Shown here in pieces: positions 21,326 to 30,780 of a DNA stretch of 64,000 nucleotides. Each line of letters opens with the position of its first letter. The first letter of the stretch is position 1. The notes beneath the pieces were generated by a model. It saw only the letters and a list, made by a program, of their open reading frames with translations. It was not told where the DNA came from and made no database searches. The DNA is taken from contig NZ_JARANY010000002.1 in the NCBI RefSeq assembly GCF_029889885.1, positions 1-64,000 on the forward strand. The letters are read 5' to 3'. Origin of the DNA: Chromohalobacter sp. 296-RDG (lineage in GTDB: Bacteria > Pseudomonadota > Gammaproteobacteria > Pseudomonadales > Halomonadaceae). The translations under genes were made by a program, and so were the position numbers.

Positions 21326-22429
21326 TCAGAGGCGCATCGGCATGACCACATACATGGCATCGCCACCGCCCGGTTCTTCCAGCAGCGCACTGCTGTTGGG
21401 ATCGGAAAGCGTCATTTGTACGCGATCGGCATCGAGCACGCCGAGCACATCCACGAGATAGCCGACATTGAAACCTACTTCCAAGGTGTCGCCCTCGTAT
21501 TCGATGGCCACATTTTCCTCGGCTTCTTCCTGCTCGGGGTTGTTGGCCGTCACACGCAGATTGTGCTCTTCAAGATTGAGCCGGACCCCACGATATTTCT
21601 CGTTGGAGAGAATCGCGGTACGCGACAACACCTGACGCAACTCGCCACGCTCGGCGATAACGACCTTATCACCACCCCGCGGGACAACTCGCTCGTAATC
21701 GGGGAACTTGCCGTCAACCAGCTTGGAGGTAAAGGTGAAATCCCCGGTCTGCGCACGCAGATGAGTGCCACCGATGGTGAGTTCCACCGGTTCATCGCTG
21801 CCATCCAGCAAACGCGCCAATTCGAGAATGCCCTTGCGCGGCACGATGAGCTTCTGCGACGGCTCGACGTCGACCTCGGCGCTACGTGCACACACCGCCA
21901 AACGGTGACCATCGGTCGCCACCGTACGCACCAAGTGATGACCGAACTCGAGCAGCATGCCGTTCAGGTAGTAACGCACATCCTGCTGCGCCATGGCGAA
22001 CGAGGTCGCATCGATCAAGTGCTTGAGTGTGCCACGCGTCAAGGTCAAGGTCGTATCGCTTTGACTTCCCTCGATATTCGGGAATTCCGCCACCGGCAAC
22101 GTCGACAAGGTGAAGCGTGAACGCCCTGCACGTAGCACCGCACGCCCCTCTTCGAGCGTAAAGGTGATATCGGTCCGCTCGGGCAGTGACTTGCAGATAT
22201 CCATTAGTTTGCGCGCCGGCACTGTCGCCGCCCCCGGTTCGTCGACGTGATGCGGGGCCGTACGACCGATCAGTTCGACTTCGAGGTCCGTCCCGGTCAG
22301 TGCCAGTTGCGTGTCGCGTACCTCGAGCAGCACATTGGACAGCACCGGCAGGGTCTGACGACGCTCAACGACGCCGGCGACCAGCGACAGTGGACGCAAA
22401 AGGTCTTCGCGGGTGATGGTAAATCTCAT
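21326..22429 (-). CDS. dnaN: DNA polymerase III sliding clamp (beta subunit)
   Basis: Ring-shaped processivity clamp, 367 aa, three clamp folds. It begins MRFTITREDLLRPLSLV and contains TLPVLSNVLLEV, ATDGHRLAV at about residue 173 and the C-terminal VMPMRL that ends nearly all gammaproteobacterial clamps. The start MRFTITRE was chosen over a 9-residue upstream extension because it matches E. coli MKFTVERE in position. It lies between dnaA (49 bp upstream) and recF. Confidence 0.97.
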   Translation of the reverse strand: MRFTITREDLLRPLSLVAGVVERRQTLPVLSNVLLEVRDTQLALTGTDLEVELIGRTAPHHVDEPGAATVPARKLMDICKSLPERTDITFTLEEGRAVLRAGRSRFTLSTLPVAEFPNIEGSQSDTTLTLTRGTLKHLIDATSFAMAQQDVRYYLNGMLLEFGHHLVRTVATDGHRLAVCARSAEVDVEPSQKLIVPRKGILELARLLDGSDEPVELTIGGTHLRAQTGDFTFTSKLVDGKFPDYERVVPRGGDKVVIAERGELRQVLSRTAILSNEKYRGVRLNLEEHNLRVTANNPEQEEAEENVAIEYEGDTLEVGFNVGYLVDVLGVLDADRVQMTLSDPNSSALLEEPGGGDAMYVVMPMRL

Positions 22430-22478
22430 GGGCTCCACTCTCGTCCTGGGGTCCAAGGGAATATTCTGGCCGCCATGC

Positions 22479-23966
22479 TCAACTGGTCAGCAGCCGCAAC
22501 AGGTTCTTGTAATCCTCGCGGATATCCGCGCTTTCTTCCTTGAGTGTTTCCACCTTTCGGCAGGCATGCAGCACCGTAGTGTGATCGCGCCCCCCGAAAG
22601 CATCGCCGATCTCGGGCAAGCTGTGGTTGGTCAATTCCTTGGCCAAGGCCATGGCGACCTGGCGCGGACGCGCCACTGAACGCGAACGACGCTTGGAGAG
22701 AAGATCGGCCAGCTTGATCTTATAATACTCCGCCACCGTGCGCTGAATGTTGTCGACGCCGACCTGTTTGTCCTGCAGGGCCAGCAGGTCCTTGAGCGAC
22801 TCACGAATGAAATCTTGGGTGATCGGCTTGCCCATGAAGTGCGAGTCGGCGATGACCTTCTTCAACGCCCCTTCCAGTTCACGCACGTTGGAGCGGATCT
22901 TCTGTGCGATGAAGAACGCTGCATCGTGCGGCAAGTCGACCTTGGCCTGGTCGGCCTTTTTCATCAGGATAGCCACGCGAGTTTCCAGCTCAGGCGGCTC
23001 AATGGCCACCGTCAGTCCCCAGCCGAAGCGCGACTTGAGGCGTTCTTCTACCCCGCTGATTTCCTTGGGGTAGCGATCCGAGGTAAGGATCATTTGCTGA
23101 CCGCCCTCAAGCAACGCATTGAACGTATGGAAGAATTCTTCCTGCGAGCGCTCCTTGCCGGCGAAAAATTGGATGTCGTCGATCAGCAGTGCGTCCACGC
23201 TGCGATAGAAACGCTTGAAATCGTTGATGGCGTTGAGCTGCAGCGCCTTGACCATATCAGCCACGAAACGCTCTGAGTGAAGGTAAACCACCTTGGCTTT
23301 GTCCCGCTGGCCGGCCAGATGATTGCCTACCGCATGCATGAGGTGCGTCTTACCCAAGCCAACACCACCGTACAGGAACAACGGATTGTAGGCACCACCG
23401 GGATTTTCGGACACCTGGCGCGAAGCAGCACGCGCGAGCTGGTTCGATTTACCCTCGACGAAGGTTTCGAAGGTAAAATTAGGATTGAGCCCACTCTGGT
23501 GCTTGAGGCTCCCTTCCACCTGCACCTGACGTTCGCCACCATCCCGGCGCGAGGAATCCTCGCGCTCACGCATGCGATCGATTTCCTGTTCATCCGCATA
23601 ATCGCCCTGGGCTCTCGGTGCATGCACGGCGGGCGGCGTCTCGGGGGGACGCGAGGTATTCATGGACGCCGCCGATACCGGTGCCCCCAGATCACGCGGC
23701 GATGACATCGCCACGTTGCGGCGGCTGCCGACCGTCAGCTGCACCTTGGGCGGCTTGCTGGAGGCAAGCTCCCTCAGCAACTCATTGATACGCTTCAGGT
23801 ATTTATCATTGACCCAGTCACGCACGAAGCGGTTGGGCGCCAGCAGACACAGCTCGTTGGCGTCACCGTCCTCCGCCTGCAAGGGGCGAATCCAGGTGTT
23901 GAACTGCTGAGAGCTCAACTCATCCTGAAGAAAGTTGAGGCATTGCTGCCAGAGAGCGACCGACAC
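22479..23966 (-). CDS. dnaA: Chromosomal replication initiator DnaA, GTG start
   Basis: Origin-binding AAA+ initiator, 495 aa. Domain I begins [21 protein letters not shown]. Domain II is a linker rich in polar residues (about 90-155). Domain III has Walker [17 protein letters not shown] and Walker [13 protein letters not shown]. Domain IV has the helix-turn-helix and the signature [19 protein letters not shown] for DnaA-box recognition. No ATG precedes the conserved start; GTG with an AGGTGAGG ribosome-binding site was taken. It is transcribed away from oriC, which lies directly upstream. Confidence 0.97.
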   Translation of the reverse strand: MSVALWQQCLNFLQDELSSQQFNTWIRPLQAEDGDANELCLLAPNRFVRDWVNDKYLKRINELLRELASSKPPKVQLTVGSRRNVAMSSPRDLGAPVSAASMNTSRPPETPPAVHAPRAQGDYADEQEIDRMREREDSSRRDGGERQVQVEGSLKHQSGLNPNFTFETFVEGKSNQLARAASRQVSENPGGAYNPLFLYGGVGLGKTHLMHAVGNHLAGQRDKAKVVYLHSERFVADMVKALQLNAINDFKRFYRSVDALLIDDIQFFAGKERSQEEFFHTFNALLEGGQQMILTSDRYPKEISGVEERLKSRFGWGLTVAIEPPELETRVAILMKKADQAKVDLPHDAAFFIAQKIRSNVRELEGALKKVIADSHFMGKPITQDFIRESLKDLLALQDKQVGVDNIQRTVAEYYKIKLADLLSKRRSRSVARPRQVAMALAKELTNHSLPEIGDAFGGRDHTTVLHACRKVETLKEESADIREDYKNLLRLLTS

Positions 23967-23989
23967 ACGACCTCACCTAGCGTTGATGA

Positions 23990-24420
23990 ATGGCCGACTA
24001 TTGTATCGTTCGACGCCCGGGTTATCCACATGGATGCCGAGTCTCTTTTCCTGTGGAAAACCCTATCCCTAACTCAGCGCACAACGTGCCTGTGAAACAT
24101 GGAGATATCGCAGGGTGTGGAGAAACCATCACTTACCCACAATGCTACCGACAGCTTCTCCGCCTTTTCCCCACAGATTCAAGAACATCTCATGTTATTG
24201 TTAATAAATGTACAAATATAGTTATCCACAAACAAGCCCTACTATTCATAACAACATCAGTTAGTAAGATCTTAACAATTATGATAGCTATATCGTTTGT
24301 CCAAGGGCAGGCCGACAAGTGACGAGCGTACAAACAAACATCCGCTCGGACCGACTACCTCAGCACATGCCGAGGCCCCGCCGCCGTAACAAAACAGGTG
24401 TGGACAAAAGCGCCGGAAAA
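23990..24420. other. oriC: Origin of replication oriC (dnaA-rpmH intergenic region)
   Basis: A 576 bp gap between dnaA and rpmH. Perfect DnaA boxes TTATCCACA lie at 24022-24030 and 24222-24230. TTTTCCACA is at 24052-24060 (minus strand). Near-matches are TGTGGAGAA at 24116, TTACCCACA at 24133, TTCCCCACA at 24167 and TGTGGACAA at 24399. An AT-rich stretch at about 24190-24300, starting TGTTATTGTTAATAAATG, next to the strong box at 24222, is the likely unwinding element. Its position matches the mapped origin of Pseudomonas species. Flanking genes diverge from it. Confidence 0.88.
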
Positions 24421-24421
24421 A

Positions 24422-24450
24422 TTGCACCTGCCCCTGGGATTCACTAGAAT
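24422..24450 (+). promoter_or_regulatory. Sigma70 promoter of rpmH
   Basis: TTGCAC, 17 bp, TAGAAT, about 90 bp before the rpmH start on the edge of oriC. It is oriented to transcribe rpmH-rnpA-yidC. Confidence 0.65.
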
Positions 24451-24542
24451 TGCCGGTCTTGAGCCGAATACCGCCTGGTGCAAGCGTACCGGGCTCTTCA
24501 GTTTCAAATCGTTTCCAAACAACCACGTGAGAATTCGCAGCT

Positions 24543-24677
24543 ATGAAGCGCACTTTTCAACCGAGCGTCCTAAAGCGCAAGCGCATGCACGGCTTCCGTG
24601 CTCGCATGGCCACCCAGAGCGGCCGCCAGGTGCTGGCACGTCGTCGCGCCAAAGGTCGCAAGCGTCTGAGCGCCTGA
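24543..24677 (+). CDS. rpmH: 50S ribosomal protein L34
   Basis: A 44 aa basic protein of the large ribosomal subunit: [14 protein letters not shown] at the start, then [16 protein letters not shown] and the terminal [13 protein letters not shown]. It is essentially the gammaproteobacterial L34. It lies between oriC and rnpA, the universal arrangement. The length equals Pseudomonas L34. Confidence 0.97.
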   Translation: MKRTFQPSVLKRKRMHGFRARMATQSGRQVLARRRAKGRKRLSA

Positions 24678-24688
24678 CTGGACAACGA

Positions 24689-25075
24689 ATGTCCGATCAG
24701 GGCTTTCCCCGGCGGCGGCGACTGCTAACCGCCGGGGACTATCAGCACGTCTTCGCTCATGCGTCCTTCAAGGTGCACGGCAAGGGCCTTTTGATGCTTG
24801 CGCGTCCCAATGCTCTCGGTGAACCGCGAGTGGGGCTCGTATTCAGCAAGAAGAACGTACGTCGTGCTGTCGATCGTAACCGTCTGAAACGCCTCGTCCG
24901 TGAATCCTTTCGTCTCCAGCAGCACCATCTCCCCGCCGTAGATATCATCGTTCTCGCTCGGCGTGGGGCTCATGAGCTGGATAACGATACCTTGCATCGC
25001 CAACTGCACGGCATGTGGCGACGCCTGGAAAAAGACGTACGCAAGCAGTCGGTCTCGTCCACGCCATCCCCTTGA
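24689..25075 (+). CDS. rnpA: Ribonuclease P protein component
   Basis: Protein subunit of RNase P, which assists the RNA in maturing tRNA 5' ends. It is 128 aa and highly basic. It has FPRRRRLLTAGDYQHVF at the start and the RNR motif KKNVRRAVDRNRLKRLVRESFR at about residues 50-70. The ATG at 24689 lies 11 bp after rpmH. Upstream in-frame codons overlap rpmH and were not used. The gene normally found next, yidD, is missing here. Confidence 0.95.
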   Translation: MSDQGFPRRRRLLTAGDYQHVFAHASFKVHGKGLLMLARPNALGEPRVGLVFSKKNVRRAVDRNRLKRLVRESFRLQQHHLPAVDIIVLARRGAHELDNDTLHRQLHGMWRRLEKDVRKQSVSSTPSP

Positions 25076-25158
25076 TCGGCATTTCTCCGCCACGTTTCAC
25101 CGTGGCCGCAGTGCCGGTCGGGACGTGACGTCAGAATGTATCACCGGGCAGAATCCTT

Positions 25159-26856
25159 ATGGACGTAAAACGACTCCTACTCGTCATCCCGCTCGCGGTA
25201 CTCGCGTATCTACTGGTCATTCAGTGGAACGGAGATTATGGGCAAAACAGCGTCGAGCAACGCGCACCTGAAAGCGTTACCCAGGATACGTCCGAGAGTA
25301 ACGCCGACAGCGACAGCCTCTCGGTTCCCACGTCCAACAGCGGCGGTAACAGTGCCTCATCGCAAGAGGCCGCCGACATGCCTGGCGCGGACGGGCAAAC
25401 CAACTCGGACAGCTTGATCGAGGTACGCACCGATACACTGGATATTCGCATCGATCCTAGTGGCGGTGATGTCGTCTATGCTGCGCTACCCAAGCACCAT
25501 GAGTCCTTGAATAGCGAGCAACCCTTCGTGCTCCTCAGCGACAACAACGTGCGTAGCTACGTTGCCAAGTCGGGGCTCCAATTGGAGGGGCATGATGGGC
25601 GCATCGATTTCTCTTCCGAGCAAATGCAATATTCGCTCGGCGACGATCAAGACAGCCTGAGCGTCGACCTCACAGCCGAGGTCAATGGCGCGGACATCAT
25701 CAAGCGTTATACCTTCGATCGCGATAGTTACGCGGTCAATGTCGAGTACCTGCTCGATAATCAGAGCGAAACGCCTATCACCGCGCGTTTCGTCGGCCAG
25801 CTTGCTCGCGACAATAGCGCCGACCCCAGCCAGGGCGGCGGCCCTATGAGCATGAAGTCGTTCCTCGGCGCGACCTTCTCCACGCAAGAAAGCAATTACG
25901 AGAAGATCGACTTCGATGACATTCGTGAAGGCAACTTCAAGAATGTCGAGTCCGAGGGTGGCTGGGTCGCCATGATTCAGCACTACTTTACCTCGGCGTG
26001 GGTTCCGGTGCAGAGCCAAGAGAATCTTTATTACGCCAATATCGATTCCCGTGATCGCAATGTCGCCGCATTTGCCGGCCCCTCTCAGCAGCTCCAGCCC
26101 GGCAATGAAACCACTCTGGCCGCGACGCTCTACATGGGTCCCAAGATTCAGGACCGCCTGGAATCCATCGCGCCGCACCTGGAACTGACCGTCGATTTCG
26201 GTTGGTTATGGTTCATCGCCAATCCGCTGTTCTGGCTGCTGGCGAAGATCCATGGCCTGATCGGTAACTGGGGCTGGTCGATCGTACTGCTCACGGTCGT
26301 CGTGAAGATCGTGCTCTTCCCGCTCTCCGCCAAGGCCTACAAGTCGATGGCGAAGATGCGCAAGATGGGCCCGGAGATGAAGCGCATCAAGGAGCAGTAC
26401 GGCGACGATCGACAGAAGATGTCGCAGGAGATGATGAAGTTCTACCAGAAGGAGAAGATTAATCCTCTGGGGGGCTGCCTGCCCATCGTCGTGCAGATGC
26501 CAGTCTTCATCGCCTTGTACTGGATGTTGCTGGAATCCGTGGAATTGCGTCATGCGCCCTTCATGCTGTGGATAAATGACCTTTCAGCCCAGGATCCCTA
26601 CTTCATCCTGCCGATCATCATGGGCGCCTCGATGTTCGTTCAGCAGTTGCTGAATCCGACACCGCCGGATCCCATGCAGGCCAAGATCATGAAGATGTTG
26701 CCCGTGGTCTTCACGTTCTTCTTCCTGTGGTTCCCGGCCGGCCTGGTGATCTACTGGATCTGCAACAACGTCATTTCGATCCTTCAGCAGTGGATCATCA
26801 CGCGCAAGATCGAAAGTGACGGCGAAACGGGAAAAGCCAGTAAAGCCAAGAGCTGA
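25159..26856 (+). CDS. yidC: Membrane protein insertase YidC
   Basis: Inserts proteins into the inner membrane, alone or with SecYEG. The 565 aa protein has an N-terminal transmembrane anchor (LLLVIPLAVLAYLLVI), an acidic Ser/Asn-rich linker, a large periplasmic domain (about residues 90-340) and the conserved C-terminal five-helix domain from WGWSIVLLTVVVKIVLFPLS onward, including GGCLPIVVQMPVFIALYWML. A perfect DnaA box, TGTGGATAA at 26567-26575, lies within the coding sequence. It is followed by a strong terminator. Confidence 0.97.
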   Translation: MDVKRLLLVIPLAVLAYLLVIQWNGDYGQNSVEQRAPESVTQDTSESNADSDSLSVPTSNSGGNSASSQEAADMPGADGQTNSDSLIEVRTDTLDIRIDPSGGDVVYAALPKHHESLNSEQPFVLLSDNNVRSYVAKSGLQLEGHDGRIDFSSEQMQYSLGDDQDSLSVDLTAEVNGADIIKRYTFDRDSYAVNVEYLLDNQSETPITARFVGQLARDNSADPSQGGGPMSMKSFLGATFSTQESNYEKIDFDDIREGNFKNVESEGGWVAMIQHYFTSAWVPVQSQENLYYANIDSRDRNVAAFAGPSQQLQPGNETTLAATLYMGPKIQDRLESIAPHLELTVDFGWLWFIANPLFWLLAKIHGLIGNWGWSIVLLTVVVKIVLFPLSAKAYKSMAKMRKMGPEMKRIKEQYGDDRQKMSQEMMKFYQKEKINPLGGCLPIVVQMPVFIALYWMLLESVELRHAPFMLWINDLSAQDPYFILPIIMGASMFVQQLLNPTPPDPMQAKIMKMLPVVFTFFFLWFPAGLVIYWICNNVISILQQWIITRKIESDGETGKASKAKS

Positions 26857-26881
26857 CGGCCCTTTCCGTTTACCACCCGAT

Positions 26882-26914
26882 CAGACCCCCGCCTCGGCGG
26901 GGGTCTGGCGTTTT
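26882..26914 (+). terminator. Terminator after yidC
   Basis: CAGACCCCCGCC and GGCGGGGGTCTG form a 12-bp complementary hairpin with a 2-nt spacer, followed by GCG and four T. It separates the rpmH-rnpA-yidC unit from mnmE. Confidence 0.85.
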
Positions 26915-26958
26915 GGGTCTACCATCGGGACAATACCGGCAACCAGTCGGAGAACGAC

Positions 26959-28335
26959 ATGACCGCCACGCCGCTCTATCGCCAGGACACCATCGCCGCC
27001 ATCGCCACGCCCCCCGGACGTGGCGGGGTCGGCATCGTACGCATCTCGGGTCCCGCCAGCCGTAAGCTGGCCGAGGGTTTCCTCGGCCATTGCCCTGCGC
27101 CGCGTTACGCGCAGTACGGCCCATTTCGCAACGCTGACGACGGTGTCATCGACGAGGGCATCGCGATCTTCTTCCCCGGCCCCCATTCCTTTACCGGTGA
27201 GGATGTTCTCGAGCTGCAAGGACATGGCGGACCAGTGATCATGGATCTGCTTCTCGAGCGCTGTGTCACGCTGGGCGCTCGCCTGGCGCGTCCCGGCGAG
27301 TTCTCCGAACGCGCCTTCCTCAACGACAAGCTCGATCTGGCCCAGGCCGAGGCCATCGCCGACCTGATCGATGCCAGTTCCCGCGCCGCCGCCGAAAACG
27401 CCCTGCGCTCGCTGCAGGGTGAATTTTCGACGCGCGTCGCAGCACTCGTCGACAAGCTGATCGAGTTGCGCATGTTCGTCGAAGCCGCCATCGACTTTCC
27501 CGAGGAGGAGATCGACTTCCTCGCCGACGGCAAGGTGGCGGCGATGCTCGACGACGTGTACACCATACTCGGCGAGGTACGCGCCGCCGCCGGTCAGGGG
27601 GCACTGATGCGCGAAGGAATGAACGTGGTCATTGCCGGACGCCCCAATGCCGGCAAGTCGAGCCTGCTCAACGCGCTGACCGAGCGTGACAGCGCCATCG
27701 TCACCGACATCGAAGGCACTACCCGCGACGTACTGCGCGAATACATTCATCTGGATGGGATGCCACTGCACGTCATCGATACCGCCGGGTTGCGCGACAC
27801 GCCGGATGCCATCGAGAAAATCGGGGTCGCCCGAGCCTGGGAAGAAATCGAGAAAGCCGACCGCGTACTGCTCTTGGTCGATGCGGCGACCACGACCCAG
27901 ACCGACCCCATGCAGCTCTGGCCGGAATTCGTCGCACGCCTCCCCCACCCCGAACGCTTGACGCTGGTGCGCAACAAGATCGATGAAAGCGGCGAGGATG
28001 CTGCGAGTGATTTATCCACAACCCCACCACTGGTGCGCATGTCCGCCATTACCGGAATGGGTGTGGATAACCTGAAGGATCATCTCAAGACGGTGATGGG
28101 CTTCGATGCCACCACCGAAGGACGCTTCTCGGCTCGGCGACGCCATCTCGACGCCCTCGACCGCGCCGGTCAGGCACTCGACAACGGCATCGCCCAGCTA
28201 CAGGGGCACGGGGCTGGCGAACTCCTCGCCGAGGACCTCCGTGAAGCCCAGAATGCGCTCGCCGAAATCACCGGCGAATTCACTGCCGACGACCTGCTCG
28301 GCGAGATCTTCGGCAGCTTCTGCATCGGGAAGTAA
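26959..28335 (+). CDS. mnmE: tRNA modification GTPase MnmE
   Basis: With MnmG it makes the 5-carboxymethylaminomethyl group on wobble uridine 34 of tRNAs. The 458 aa protein has an N-terminal folate-binding domain ([20 protein letters not shown]), a helical domain, a GTPase domain with [15 protein letters not shown] (G1, about residues 224-238), DIEGTTRD (G2), DTAGLRD (G3) and NKID (G4), and the C-terminal FCIGK, whose Cys is conserved. Two perfect DnaA boxes (28012-28020 and 28062-28070) sit in the coding sequence around the G domain. MnmG is encoded 15.9 kb away instead of next door. Confidence 0.97.
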   Translation: MTATPLYRQDTIAAIATPPGRGGVGIVRISGPASRKLAEGFLGHCPAPRYAQYGPFRNADDGVIDEGIAIFFPGPHSFTGEDVLELQGHGGPVIMDLLLERCVTLGARLARPGEFSERAFLNDKLDLAQAEAIADLIDASSRAAAENALRSLQGEFSTRVAALVDKLIELRMFVEAAIDFPEEEIDFLADGKVAAMLDDVYTILGEVRAAAGQGALMREGMNVVIAGRPNAGKSSLLNALTERDSAIVTDIEGTTRDVLREYIHLDGMPLHVIDTAGLRDTPDAIEKIGVARAWEEIEKADRVLLLVDAATTTQTDPMQLWPEFVARLPHPERLTLVRNKIDESGEDAASDLSTTPPLVRMSAITGMGVDNLKDHLKTVMGFDATTEGRFSARRRHLDALDRAGQALDNGIAQLQGHGAGELLAEDLREAQNALAEITGEFTADDLLGEIFGSFCIGK

Positions 28336-28358
28336 GACCGCACGGCGCCTACCTGGCG

Positions 28359-29030
28359 ATGGCCACGCAACTCACGCCGCTACTCGAACACCAGGCGCCG
28401 GATGTCCTGGAAGGCCTGCAGGCACCGCTCGCCAGACTCCAGCAGGGCTTGCCGGAGAAGAGCAGCACTGAGCCGGGAGCGAAGGTCAGCAACAGTGCCG
28501 ACCGCAATGCCTTGCTGACCAACACCCAAGCCCTGGCTGACACCCTGGACAGCCTCGACCGCACGTTGGCCCTTCACGCTGGATCGCCGTCGCTTTCTAC
28601 AAGGGCTGGGGGCGGCCGGCGCGTTGCCACGGCGACCTGTCGTTGCAGATCTGCGCCCACACGCGTGATACGACCATTCACGCCATGCGCGACATCATCA
28701 AGCATACCCCTGGCCTTCTCATGGTGCGCTGGAAACAGGAAGGTACCGTGCCGGTGATGCCTCCCAGCCCCGATACCCCCGCACCCAGCGCGCGCAATTA
28801 TCTGGGCTTTCGCGACGGCACCGCCAACCCGAACACCGACGACGATGCCCTGATGAATGCCTTGGTGTAGACCGGCACCGATCCCGAAGAGCCCAACTGG
28901 GCCCACGGCGGGAGTTACCAAGTGGTACGCATCATCCGCAACTTCGTCGCGCGCTGGGATCGCACGCCGTTGGCCGGTGAACGTGCTTGCCGAGGATCTC
29001 GCGACCCTGCACGGCAAGCTGGGTCTATAA
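28359..29030 (+). pseudogene. Decayed efeO-efeB iron-uptake remnant
   Basis: Three pieces are recognisable. First, about 70 codons resembling the C-terminus of EfeO (TPLLEHQAPDVLEGLQ, then VSNSADRNALL). Second, from about 28580 in another frame, [16 protein letters not shown], a twin-arginine signal like that of EfeB. Third, in another frame from about 28630, the EfeB Dyp-peroxidase core with [31 protein letters not shown] and GGSYQVVRIIRNF. A TAG at 28868-28870 replaces the Trp expected after LV. Most of the N-terminal half of EfeB and its C-terminus are deleted. It cannot make a working EfeUOB ferrous iron system. Confidence 0.82.
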
Positions 29031-29077
29031 GTCACCACGCATCGGTACCGGCCGTCAGCCGGTGCCGCCTGCCAGGC

Positions 29078-29923
29078 TCACTCCGGTACCCACCACTGCG
29101 ATGCATGCGTCGCTTCGCCTCCCAGGCAGCGTACGACGCGCGCCAGGCTGTCATCGAGCTGCGTGTCCACACCCCAGGGCGGATTCAAGATCAGCATGCC
29201 ACTACCATACATGCCATGCGTGGCATCAGCGGGCGGATGCATCAACAGCTCGCTGCGCCAGATCTTGCGTACGCCGCTGCGGCGGACGGCATCCAGCAAC
29301 TCATGATGGCGTCCGCTGGGCAATAGCGGATACCAGATCAAGACGATAGCATGGCGCACCTTGGCGGCTACGGCCTGCAACGTCGCGGCAACATCAGCGT
29401 ATTCTTGCTTGAGTTCATAGCTGGGGTCGATGAGCACACAAAGGCGCGGCGTCGCAGGCGGCAAAAAGGTACGCAGGCCTGCCAGCCCGTCCGCGTGGAG
29501 GCGTCGTGACTGGTCAGGCAACGCTTGGGCCTCGAGATGGCTTACCTCGCCTGGGTGAAGCTCGTATAGATCGAGCCGATCCTGCGCCCGACATGCCTGG
29601 GACAGCCACCAGGGCGAGCCCGGATAGTGGCTGAGCCGAGACGACGCTTGCACCGCGCCGAGACACTCGCACCATGGGCCCAGCAATGAGTCGTCGGCAA
29701 GGTGATCGCGTGCCGCCCAGAGGCTCGCCACGCCGTGGCGATACTCCTTGAGGCGCTGCGTCTCCTCGGCATCGAGGGAATACATCCCGCGTCCGGCATG
29801 CGTATCGACATACGTAACGGGCGAAGGTTTACGCAATAGATGGCGGAGAACGGCAAACACGGCGAGATGTTTGTGAACGTCGGCGAAATTGCCGGCGTGG
29901 TAGGCGTGCTGATAGGCGAGCAT
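29078..29923 (-). CDS. rlmJ: 23S rRNA (adenine2030-N6)-methyltransferase RlmJ
   Basis: Methylates A2030 of 23S rRNA using S-adenosylmethionine. The 281 aa length equals the family's usual 280. It starts MLAYQHAYHAGNFADVHKH, the conserved RlmJ N-terminus, followed by YVDTHAGRGMY (SAM-binding motif), LYELHP, and GSGMLILNPPWGVD near the end. The catalytic motif IV reads DPSY here, where the E. coli protein as remembered has DPPY. An upstream in-frame start was rejected because it would add 26 non-conserved residues. It stands alone on the minus strand. Confidence 0.92.
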   Translation of the reverse strand: MLAYQHAYHAGNFADVHKHLAVFAVLRHLLRKPSPVTYVDTHAGRGMYSLDAEETQRLKEYRHGVASLWAARDHLADDSLLGPWCECLGAVQASSRLSHYPGSPWWLSQACRAQDRLDLYELHPGEVSHLEAQALPDQSRRLHADGLAGLRTFLPPATPRLCVLIDPSYELKQEYADVAATLQAVAAKVRHAIVLIWYPLLPSGRHHELLDAVRRSGVRKIWRSELLMHPPADATHGMYGSGMLILNPPWGVDTQLDDSLARVVRCLGGEATHASQWWVPE

Positions 29924-30030
29924 GAAAGGGTCCAAAACGACGTGAAGCGCGGGGAAGCCCACGTCAGGGGCGCTGATGAACCTGGCAAGCCAGGCCGGCA
30001 CGAACCGGCCTGGCGCGATGCCGTGGTCGC

Positions 30031-30711
30031 TTAGCTCTGCTGAGTAACAGGCGTCAGCGTGATTTCGACACGCCGATTCTGGGCGCGGCCACTTTCGGTA
30101 TCGTTGCTGGCGACGGGTTGGCTTTCCCCGTGGCCGACCGTGGCGATACGATTGCCGGCGATGCCTCCCTGGCCGAGATAATCGGCCACGGACTGCGCGC
30201 GACGCTCCGACAGGCGCTGGTTGTAGTCGGCGCTACCGGTGCTGTCGGTGTAGCCTGCCACATTGATCCGTGTCTTGGGATACTCGCGCATGACGGCGGT
30301 GGCATCGTTGAGTGCCTGCCGTGCGGGCGTTTTAAGGTCGCTGGAGTCGACATCGAAGGTCACGCTGCTGGGCATGTTGAGGACAATGTTGTCGCCTTGA
30401 CGATCGACCCCGATACCGGTTCCGTCGAGATCCTTGCGCAGCTTTTCTTCCTGGGCATCCATGTAGGCACCCACACCACCGCCGATGGCTGCCCCAGTAG
30501 TAGCCCCAATCAACGCACGATCACGGGTGCTGCTGCCGCCGTCCCCGGTCAGCGCCCCGGCAATCGCCCCCACGGCAGCGCCGATGCCCGCACCACCGAA
30601 TGTCTTGCCATGATCACTCTGTTGGCCGCCAGTTTGCGCATTATTGCTCGCACAACCCGTGACACCCATCACCAGAGCCAGCGGAATCGCCATCCATATC
30701 GAGCGTTGCAT
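30031..30711 (-). CDS. OmpA-family outer-membrane lipoprotein, YiaD-like
   Basis: A 226 aa predicted lipoprotein. The signal peptide ends in the lipobox VTGC (Cys at about residue 20). A glycine-rich region at about 38-85 (GGAGIGAAVGAIAGALTG, GAAIGGGVGAYMD) resembles glycine-zipper segments. The C-terminal OmpA domain (about 110-220) has FDVDSSDLKTPAR, NVAGYTDSTGS, RLSERRAQSV and NRRVEI, the peptidoglycan-binding motifs. It resembles E. coli YiaD. It probably links the outer membrane to peptidoglycan. The ribosome-binding site GGAGAAAGGA is good. Confidence 0.9.
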   Translation of the reverse strand: MQRSIWMAIPLALVMGVTGCASNNAQTGGQQSDHGKTFGGAGIGAAVGAIAGALTGDGGSSTRDRALIGATTGAAIGGGVGAYMDAQEEKLRKDLDGTGIGVDRQGDNIVLNMPSSVTFDVDSSDLKTPARQALNDATAVMREYPKTRINVAGYTDSTGSADYNQRLSERRAQSVADYLGQGGIAGNRIATVGHGESQPVASNDTESGRAQNRRVEITLTPVTQQS

Positions 30712-30780
30712 GCGTCCTTTCTCCTTAACTATAAATGCGTTCGAAAAACGTTGTAGCGTTCCTGCTATCGCAGCGTTTTA

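Noticed and set aside
24085-24100. Possible further parS at CGTGCCTGTGAAACAT near oriC
   Set aside because: Only the GAAACA half matches and the central CACGTG is absent.
24963-25271. Frame spanning the rnpA-yidC junction as yidD
   Set aside because: It overlaps both genes and lacks YidD motifs; at most an 83 bp trace remains.
28981-29030. C-terminal tail (LAEDLATLHGKLGL then stop) as the end of a separate gene
   Set aside because: Too short to assign; kept as part of the efe remnant without a family claim.
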